The translations under genes were made by a program, and so were the position numbers. Of a DNA stretch of 10,912 nucleotides, positions 6,419 to 10,912 are shown piece after piece. Location of the stretch: positions 1 to 10,912 of the forward strand of contig DASUMQ010000235.1 in NCBI GenBank assembly GCA_036277615.1, given 5' to 3'. The notes beneath the pieces were generated by a model that worked only from the letters and a program-made list of their open reading frames with translations, did not search any database and was not told the DNA's origin. Each line of letters begins with the position of its first letter. Within the stretch, counting starts at the first letter, position 1. Origin of the DNA: RPQJ01 sp036277615 (GTDB lineage Bacteria > Pseudomonadota > Gammaproteobacteria > Steroidobacterales > Steroidobacteraceae).

Positions 6419-9067
6419 TCAATACTTCATCCGCACGCCGACGTAGAACACGCGTCCGTTGTCGTAGATCGCGCGCGGGCGGGCCTTCGAGCCCGCGTAC
6501 TGCACGATCTCTTCCTCGGTCAGGTTCTGCGCGTCGAACGTGAGCGCGATGCTGTCGTTGATGCCGACCGACACCGACGCGTCGAGCTGGCCGAACCCGT
6601 CCTGGTTCAGCTCGGTCGAGCGGTCGAACGTGACGAAGAAGTCGTCGCGGTAGGTATAGGCGAGCCGCGCGCCCAGGCGCGGGTTCTCGTAATACGCCAC
6701 GATGTTGTACGTGTTCTCGGAGTTGCCAGGGATCGGGTCGCCGTTATCGGCCGACGCGTCGGAGTAGGTGTAGTTCGCGTTGACGCCGAAGCCGGCCGCG
6801 ATCGGCTGGTTGATGGCGAACTCGAAGCCCTTGACCTCGCCGCCGCCGCCGTTCGAGCGGACGTTGGTGGTGAACGGGCAGCTCCACAGGTCGGTGCCGA
6901 CTTCGACGCACTGGAGGCTCGGGGGCGACGCCGTGTTGACGTTGAAGTTGATCGTCTGCACGCTGTCCGTGATGAAGGACTTGATGTCCTTGTAGAACAG
7001 CGCGCCGACGATGGCCGCGTCGTCGCCGTGGTACCACTCGACTGAGACGTCGAACTGGTCTGCCTCGAACGGATCGAGGTCGGGGTTGCCGGTCTGGGCC
7101 GTCAAGGCGCCGGGGTTCAGGCTGGCGCGCGGCGCGATGTCGGTGAAGTCCGGACGCGTCATCGTGCGGGCGGCCGCAAAGCGACCGACGAGCTCATCGG
7201 TGAAGTCGAAGGCCAGGTTCAGGCTCGGCAGCCAGTTGTCGTAGTTGCGGTCGACGCTGATCGGGTCGTAGTTGCCGTAGGGATTCTCAATCGAGCCGGT
7301 CGGGCTGACCACGTTGCCGTTCGAGGTCTGCTCGGTGCGGACGTAACGCACGCCGACATTGCCGCGCCAGCGTTCACCCTTCAGGTTCGCCATCAGGTAG
7401 CCGCCGGCCACGTCCTCGGCGATCGAGAAGCTCTGTTGCGGGTACAGCACGCGACCCGGGCCGTTGCGCAGGTTGTCGAACAGGATGCGCTCGACTTCGT
7501 TGCGGTTGATCTGCCAGTAGCGGTCGATCGTGCCGGAGGCCTTGATCGCATCGAGGAAGTCGCCCGGCGTCATCGCACCGGCGAACGCCGAGGCCGGCAG
7601 CGTGTTGATCGGGACGTGGAAGCCGCCATACGTCGTCGCGTTGAAGCGCAGCTCGCGGTCGTGGTCGGTGTACTTGGCTCCGAACTTGATCGAGTCGAGG
7701 AAGCCGAGACCCAGTTCGGTTTCCGCGTCGGCGTAGGCGTAGGTCTCGGAATCGTCGTTGAGGATCTGGTGCAGCGAGCTGAAGATGAACTGCAGGTCGG
7801 TCGGGTCGGTCGGGTCGATATTCGCGTAGGAGACCTGCGGGGCCTTGCCGCGCAGGTCGTACGTGAAGCTCGCCGGCGCGCCGAACTCGACGAACGGCTG
7901 CGCCTCGGTGTCGCCGTTGGCCTCCGTCCGCCCCACGCGGAAGTGGAAGTTCCACGCGTCGTTGAGCGCCCACTCGACGTCGAGGTCGATGTTGGAGGTG
8001 TCCGTCGAGGCGATGCGGTCGATCGCGTCGTAGACCACGCCGAAGTCCTCGAGTGCGCCGGTCGTCGGGTTGCGGCGCGACTCGATCGTGCCGGCGACCG
8101 CCGTCCCGTCCTGGATCGTCGAGGGCGTCAGCGTCCCGCCGTTCGCGAGCGCGCGCGAGCCCCACGCCATGAAGTTTTCGTTGACGTTGTCGCCGTCGAA
8201 CTTCGAGTACAGGCCGGTCAGGGTGGCCAGCAGCGACTCGTTCGGCTGGAACTGCACCGCGACGTTGCCGCCGATGCGCTCGCGCTCCTGCTGGAACAGC
8301 GCCGAACCGATCAGCGACGGCGCGAGCAGTTCGCCCGCGTCGCTCGGGTCCGCGTCGAAATACCCGAGCACCTCGACGCCGTCACGTCGGATCGAACGCT
8401 TCTGGTAGACCCCCGCGAGCAGCACGCCGACCGTCGACTCAGGATTCTTCCAGCTGAACAGCGCGGACGCCTGCGGATCCATCTCGTCGGCGAGTTCGGA
8501 GTAGGTGCCCTGCAGCGTGCCCGAGAGCGTCATCGGGGCGAGGTCGAGCGGATTGCGCGTGATCACGTCGACCGTGCCGCCGATGCCGCCTTCCTCGAGG
8601 TCGGCCTGCTGCGTCTTGTAAACCTTGACCTCGCCGATGATGTCGGCCGGCAGCATCAGGTAGTTGAAGCTGCGCGTGCTGTTGAGCTGGTCGAGGATGA
8701 ACCAGTCCGCCGTGGCGAGGCTGTGGCCGTTCAACAGCATCTTGGTCAGGCTGTCGTCGGTGCCGCGGATGTTGATGCGCTCGCCCTCACCGAACTCGCG
8801 ATTGAGCGAGACGCCCGGAATGCGCTGCAGCGCCTCAGCGAGGTTCTTGTCGGGGAACTTCACCACGTCTTCGGCCGTGATCGCGTCGACCACGGCGGTT
8901 TCCTCGCGCTTGGTCTCGAGAGACGCGCGGTAGCTCGACCGGATGCCGGTCACCACGATTTCCTCGAGTTCCTCGGCCGGCGGGGTTTGGCTTTGGGCCA
9001 GGCCCACGTGGCCCGCCAGCGCGGCGAGCACGGCGGACCGGATCAGATTCGGACGTCGCTGGAACAT
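6419..9067 (-). CDS. TonB-dependent outer-membrane receptor, probably for GlcNAc-containing oligosaccharides
   Basis: Outer-membrane active transporter of 882 aa powered by TonB-ExbB-ExbD. Residues 1-26 are a signal peptide (MFQRRPNLIRSAVLAALAGHVGLAQS). EEIVVTG (35-41) is the TonB box. Residues about 50-170 form the plug, with VVKFPDKNLAEALQRIPGV, INIRGTDDSLTKMLLNG and GIGGTVDVITRNPL. The rest is a beta-barrel with many Asn/Asp/Ser-rich outer loops, ending in VFYVGVRMKY with the terminal aromatic residue expected for barrel assembly. The sequence style and length fit the Xanthomonas/Caulobacter class of receptors that import carbohydrates. A loop carries C720 and C730, a possible disulfide. 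The start is supported by AGAGGG 8 bases upstream and by the signal peptide. It is divergent from the NagQ-like regulator, which fits import of chitooligosaccharides, but the substrate is inferred only from context. In Xanthomonas, regulation of such receptors by NagR is known, while their role in GlcNAc uptake is questioned. Confidence 0.95.
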   Translation of the reverse strand: MFQRRPNLIRSAVLAALAGHVGLAQSQTPPAEELEEIVVTGIRSSYRASLETKREETAVVDAITAEDVVKFPDKNLAEALQRIPGVSLNREFGEGERINIRGTDDSLTKMLLNGHSLATADWFILDQLNSTRSFNYLMLPADIIGEVKVYKTQQADLEEGGIGGTVDVITRNPLDLAPMTLSGTLQGTYSELADEMDPQASALFSWKNPESTVGVLLAGVYQKRSIRRDGVEVLGYFDADPSDAGELLAPSLIGSALFQQERERIGGNVAVQFQPNESLLATLTGLYSKFDGDNVNENFMAWGSRALANGGTLTPSTIQDGTAVAGTIESRRNPTTGALEDFGVVYDAIDRIASTDTSNIDLDVEWALNDAWNFHFRVGRTEANGDTEAQPFVEFGAPASFTYDLRGKAPQVSYANIDPTDPTDLQFIFSSLHQILNDDSETYAYADAETELGLGFLDSIKFGAKYTDHDRELRFNATTYGGFHVPINTLPASAFAGAMTPGDFLDAIKASGTIDRYWQINRNEVERILFDNLRNGPGRVLYPQQSFSIAEDVAGGYLMANLKGERWRGNVGVRYVRTEQTSNGNVVSPTGSIENPYGNYDPISVDRNYDNWLPSLNLAFDFTDELVGRFAAARTMTRPDFTDIAPRASLNPGALTAQTGNPDLDPFEADQFDVSVEWYHGDDAAIVGALFYKDIKSFITDSVQTINFNVNTASPPSLQCVEVGTDLWSCPFTTNVRSNGGGGEVKGFEFAINQPIAAGFGVNANYTYSDASADNGDPIPGNSENTYNIVAYYENPRLGARLAYTYRDDFFVTFDRSTELNQDGFGQLDASVSVGINDSIALTFDAQNLTEEEIVQYAGSKARPRAIYDNGRVFYVGVRMKY

Positions 9068-9172
9068 GCGAATTGCCCTCTTAGCGGCTGGCAGCCCGGC
9101 CAGCGTGACGGTGGACGACTGTTGCCGCGCTCGGGCGGGTCCGCCCTGGTCGCGACCCGGATAGCATCAATG

Positions 9173-9201
9173 TATATCCAATATAGAACCAATAAAGTAA
9201 A
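9173..9201 (-). promoter_or_regulatory. Candidate receptor promoter with overlapping direct-repeat operator
   Basis: On the minus strand TTTACT (9201-9196), a 17-base spacer and GATATA (9178-9173) form a plausible sigma-70 pair. It would give a leader of roughly 100 bases before the receptor ATG. Within it lie TGGTTCT (9191-9185), four bases, and TGGATAT (9180-9174). This is a degenerate version of the repeat upstream of the regulator, with the same 4-base gap. The promoter boxes are imperfect and unproven. Confidence 0.4.
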
Positions 9202-9247
9202 AGCACCAGCCCCTTGAGCGGTCGTCCGCGTGTTTTCGATAAATACC

Positions 9248-9281
9248 TGTTTCGACATGTAAATTCGGCCAAAGCGAAACA
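9248..9281. repeat. 7-bp inverted repeat in the control region
   Basis: TGTTTCG (9248-9254) and CGAAACA (9275-9281) are exact reverse complements separated by 20 bases, with centres 27 bases apart. They lie between the two candidate promoters. They might be half-sites for a DNA-binding protein, but a chance match is also possible. Confidence 0.35.
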
Positions 9282-9285
9282 TTCG

Positions 9286-9315
9286 TTGGACATCCTTTCC
9301 AAAGATTGGTATTTC
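9286..9315 (+). promoter_or_regulatory. Candidate promoter of the nagQ-nagB-II operon
   Basis: TTGGAC (9286-9291) followed after 18 bases by TATTTC (9310-9315) is the best sigma-70-like pair upstream of the regulator gene. It would place transcription start about 45-50 bases before the ATG. The -10 box is weak. It overlaps the direct-repeat operator candidate, which would allow autorepression. Confidence 0.35.
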
Positions 9316-9324
9316 TTTGGTACT
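9307..9324 (+). promoter_or_regulatory. Candidate NagQ operator: direct repeat TGGTATT-N4-TGGTACT
   Basis: TGGTATT (9307-9313), TCTT, then TGGTACT (9318-9324) form a direct repeat with an 11-base period, about one helical turn. From memory, the operator described for the GntR regulator NagQ of Xanthomonas campestris is a spaced TGGTATT direct repeat that includes a 4-base spacing; this should be checked. The site is 45 bases before the start of a NagQ-like gene and overlaps its candidate -10 box. Confidence 0.6.
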
Positions 9325-9357
9325 GCCACGGGCACGTAAGTGTCCCGGCATCGGCCC

Positions 9358-9362
9358 GGAGG
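9358..9362 (+). promoter_or_regulatory. Strong ribosome binding site fixing the regulator start
   Basis: GGAGG lies 6 bases before ATG 9369. The reading frame is open further upstream (a TTG at 9306), but that extension would cover the operator and has no protein-like character. ATG 9369 is therefore the start. Confidence 0.85.
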
Positions 9363-9368
9363 CACTGC

Positions 9369-10112
9369 ATGACGACGCTCGCGCAACGGATCGGTCCGCT
9401 CGGCGACGGTGATCACCGTCCGCTGTACCAGCAACTCGAGCGGGCATTGCGTCGGGCGATCGAGGGCGGGCAGATCGCCCCCGACGACGCGTTGCCTCCG
9501 GAGCGCGACCTGGCCACGGATTTCGGCGTGTCACGGATCACCGTGCGCAAGGCGATCGACGGGCTGGTGCAGGAAGGACTGCTGGTCCGGCGCCAGGGTT
9601 CGGGCACCTTCGTGCGCGTACGGGTCGAGAAGAATTTCTCGAAGCTGACGTCGTTCTCCGAAGACATGCGTGCTCGCGGCCGCACACCGCGCAGCGTCTG
9701 GCTCAAGCGATCCGAGGGCACCGTGACCCCCGAAGAAGCGATGTCGTTGCGGTCGAGCCCCGGCACGCCGGTCCTGCGCTTCCATCGCATCCGTTACGCG
9801 GACGACGCGCCCATGGCGCTCGAACGTGCGACCGTGCTCGCCGATTGCCTGCCGTCGATCGACGCGGTCGAGTCTTCGCTCTACGAGGCGCTCGAGGCCA
9901 GCGGCCACCGCCCCGTGCGCGCCCTGCAGCGCCTGCGCGCCGTGCTGTTCGACGCCGAGCAGGCCGAGCTGCTTGCCGCGCGCGAACGCGACCCGGGATT
10001 GCTCGTGGAACGCATCGGATTCGACCATGACGGTCGCGCAATCGAGTTCTCGCAATCCTGGTACCGCGGCGACACGTACGATTTCGTGGCCGAACTGAGC
10101 GACCAGTCGTGA
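9369..10112 (+). CDS. nagQ: GntR/HutC-family transcriptional regulator, NagQ-like
   Basis: DNA-binding regulator of 247 aa that likely senses a phosphorylated amino sugar and releases its operators. Residues 18-83 are the winged helix-turn-helix: PLYQQLERALRRAIEGG, then LPPERDLATDFGVSRITVRKAIDGL, and the wing LVRRQGSGTFV. Residues about 92-240 are a UTRA effector domain (chorismate-lyase fold), with SFSEDMRARGRTPRS, VLRFHRIRYADDAPMALE and EFSQSWYRGDTYDF (226-239), which is the pattern seen in NagR/NagQ/DasR-type members. The length is normal for the family. It is first in the operon and overlaps the deaminase gene by 4 bases (GTGA), a strong sign that GlcNAc-6-phosphate or glucosamine-6-phosphate is the signal. 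A direct-repeat operator candidate lies just upstream, so autoregulation and control of the divergent receptor are likely. HutC-type histidine regulators share this architecture, but the neighbour argues for amino-sugar control. Confidence 0.92.
   Translation: MTTLAQRIGPLGDGDHRPLYQQLERALRRAIEGGQIAPDDALPPERDLATDFGVSRITVRKAIDGLVQEGLLVRRQGSGTFVRVRVEKNFSKLTSFSEDMRARGRTPRSVWLKRSEGTVTPEEAMSLRSSPGTPVLRFHRIRYADDAPMALERATVLADCLPSIDAVESSLYEALEASGHRPVRALQRLRAVLFDAEQAELLAARERDPGLLVERIGFDHDGRAIEFSQSWYRGDTYDFVAELSDQS
9405..9420. repeat. Perfect 16-bp palindrome inside the start of the regulator gene
   Basis: GACGGTGATCACCGTC is its own reverse complement and lies 36 bases after the first base of the regulator ATG, in the codons for residues about 13-17, before the DNA-binding domain. 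Its GGTGATCACC core could be a protein-binding site acting as a downstream operator. In GC-rich coding DNA of this length one such palindrome could also arise by chance. Confidence 0.4.
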
Positions 10113-10912
10113 GCGCCGTGGTGCGTACGAGCCAACGTACCACCCGCATGTACGCCGAGGCCGCCGAGGCCCCCGCGGTCGTGCACGCGCAACTGCAGCG
10201 CAACGCACCTGCCGTGCGTGAGCTCGCGGCGCGCCTGCGAAGATCGCCGCCGCGCGCCTTGGTGACCTGCGCCCGCGGCAGCTCCGACAACGCCGCGACC
10301 TATGCACGCTACCTCGTCGAAACGCGTCTCGGCTTGCTGACCTCCTCCGCGGCGCCGTCGGTGAGTTCCATCTACGGCGCGAACGCCGACCTCGGACACA
10401 CGATCGTGCTGGTGATTTCGCAATCGGGGGCGAGCCCCGACCTGGTCGCGACCGCCGAGGCGGCGCGGCGCAACGGGGCGTTCGTTCTCGCGCTCGTCAA
10501 CGTCGAGGACTCGCCACTCGCGCTGCTCGCCGACCTCACGTTGCCGCTCGCAGCCGGCGAGGAAACCAGCGTCGCCGCGACCAAGACCTGCCTCGCGTCG
10601 CTTGCGGCGATTGCACAGCTCGTCGCCGAATGGGCTGACGACCCGGCGTTGCGCGACGCCGTGTACGCCTTGCCTGCGGCGCTCGATCGCGCCTGGAGTC
10701 TGGACTGGAGCCCTGCGCTCGAGCCGCTGCGCGCGGCCGGCAGCGCGTACGTGGTGGCGCGGGGCGTCGGCCTCGGCGTCGCGCAGGAATGGGCACTCAA
10801 GCTGAAGGAGACGAGTCGCATCCACGCCGAGGCGCAGAGCGCGGCCGAGGTGCGACACGGCCCGATGGCACTCGTCCGGCCGGGTTTCCCCGTGATCCTG
10901 CTGGCACAGCAC
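10109..10912 (+). CDS. nagB-II: Glucosamine-6-phosphate deaminase, SIS-domain type (NagB-II), 3' end cut by window edge
   Basis: Cytoplasmic enzyme expected to convert glucosamine-6-phosphate to fructose-6-phosphate and ammonia, feeding glycolysis. The 268 visible codons show two SIS domains and no glutamine amidotransferase domain, which separates it from GlmS. SIS1 (about 40-170) has TCARGSSDNAATYARYLVE, ISQSGASPD (103-111) and EETSVAATKT. SIS2 (about 205 onward) has VVARGVGLGVAQEWALKLKET and IHAEAQSAAEVRHGPMALV. The family is about 340-350 residues, so roughly the last 75-80 are missing. The GTG start overlaps the regulator stop in GTGA, as in coupled operons. Internal GTGs at 10118 and 10121, or ATG 10148 (MYAEAAEAP, near where the family similarity begins), are alternatives, since no strong Shine-Dalgarno is seen for any. 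Some SIS proteins of this type act on other sugar phosphates (AgaS-like), but pairing with a NagQ-like regulator and a hexosaminidase supports the GlcNAc role. Confidence 0.93.
   Translation, partial: MSAVVRTSQRTTRMYAEAAEAPAVVHAQLQRNAPAVRELAARLRRSPPRALVTCARGSSDNAATYARYLVETRLGLLTSSAAPSVSSIYGANADLGHTIVLVISQSGASPDLVATAEAARRNGAFVLALVNVEDSPLALLADLTLPLAAGEETSVAATKTCLASLAAIAQLVAEWADDPALRDAVYALPAALDRAWSLDWSPALEPLRAAGSAYVVARGVGLGVAQEWALKLKETSRIHAEAQSAAEVRHGPMALVRPGFPVILLAQH

Larger units (their letters stand above)
9068..9368. other. Divergent control region between the receptor and the nagQ-like gene
   Basis: These 301 bases hold no credible gene. Bases about 9160-9320 are much richer in A and T than the surrounding coding DNA. 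From left to right I see the receptor Shine-Dalgarno AGAGGG (9076-9081, minus strand) and a GCTGGC/GCCAGC inverted repeat (9087-9104). Next come a GGGCGG/CCGCCC inverted repeat (9133-9146) and a probable minus-strand promoter with a degenerate direct repeat (9173-9201). After these are a TGTTTCG/CGAAACA inverted repeat (9248-9281), a probable plus-strand promoter with a clear direct repeat (9286-9324), and a small leader hairpin (9329-9347). The region ends with the regulator's Shine-Dalgarno GGAGG (9358-9362). Confidence 0.8.

Noticed and set aside
7436..9217. A 593-codon plus-strand open frame antisense to the receptor
   Set aside because: Repetitive Arg/Val/Asp composition with no domain. 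The receptor on the other strand has signal peptide, TonB box, plug and barrel motifs.
9329..9347. Hairpin CGGGCAC-GTAA-GTG(T)CCCG in the regulator leader as an attenuator or riboswitch
   Set aside because: Only seven pairs with a bulge, no T-run and no recognisable riboswitch core; too weak to call on its own.
9306..9368. N-terminal extension of the GntR regulator to TTG 9306
   Set aside because: It would translate the operator-promoter region; ATG 9369 has an excellent GGAGG at 6-base spacing and gives the family's normal length.
9043..9534. Minus-strand open frames across the divergent control region
   Set aside because: They overlap the starts of both real genes, have no recognisable protein features, and cover the promoter and operator candidates.

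Overview
This window looks like part of a chromosomal N-acetylglucosamine (GlcNAc) and chitooligosaccharide utilisation locus. The host is a high-GC Gram-negative bacterium, most likely a gammaproteobacterium of the Xanthomonadales/Steroidobacterales kind; Caulobacterales-type alphaproteobacteria are a weaker alternative. Support comes from strongly GC-biased codon use, an outer-membrane TonB-dependent receptor of the class common in Xanthomonas and Caulobacter, and the NagQ / NagB-II gene pair known from Xanthomonas. Six genes are supported; the first and last are cut by the window edges. No rRNA, tRNA, CRISPR, insertion sequence or phage gene is visible.

Layout from left to right. (1) A minus-strand pair, hex then ptsP. 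It encodes a secreted GH20 beta-N-acetylhexosaminidase and, overlapping its 3' end by 11 bases, a three-domain EIIA(Glc)-HPr-Enzyme I phosphotransferase fusion that runs off the left edge. (2) A 61-base divergent promoter gap, then a plus-strand TPR-sulfotransferase gene. (3) A perfect 16-bp hairpin in the 44-base convergent gap between the sulfotransferase and the receptor. (4) A large minus-strand TonB-dependent receptor. (5) A 301-base AT-richer divergent control region. (6) A plus-strand operon of a GntR/HutC-type regulator (NagQ-like) and, joined by a 4-base GTGA overlap, a SIS-domain glucosamine-6-phosphate deaminase (NagB-II) that runs off the right edge.

Proposed working model (inference). 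Chitooligosaccharides or other GlcNAc-containing glycans cross the outer membrane through the receptor. The periplasmic hexosaminidase releases GlcNAc. A PTS permease, probably encoded just left of the window, takes it up using phosphate delivered by the EI-HPr-IIA fusion. GlcNAc-6-phosphate is deacetylated by NagA (not in the window) and converted by NagB-II to fructose-6-phosphate. The GntR regulator probably controls both its own operon and the receptor, because each divergent promoter carries a similar pair of TGG-type direct repeats with the same 4-base spacing.

The least explained part is the TPR-sulfotransferase, which has no known role in GlcNAc catabolism. I see no clearly new system. 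The best leads are this sulfotransferase-receptor pairing, the operator pair and the hairpin.
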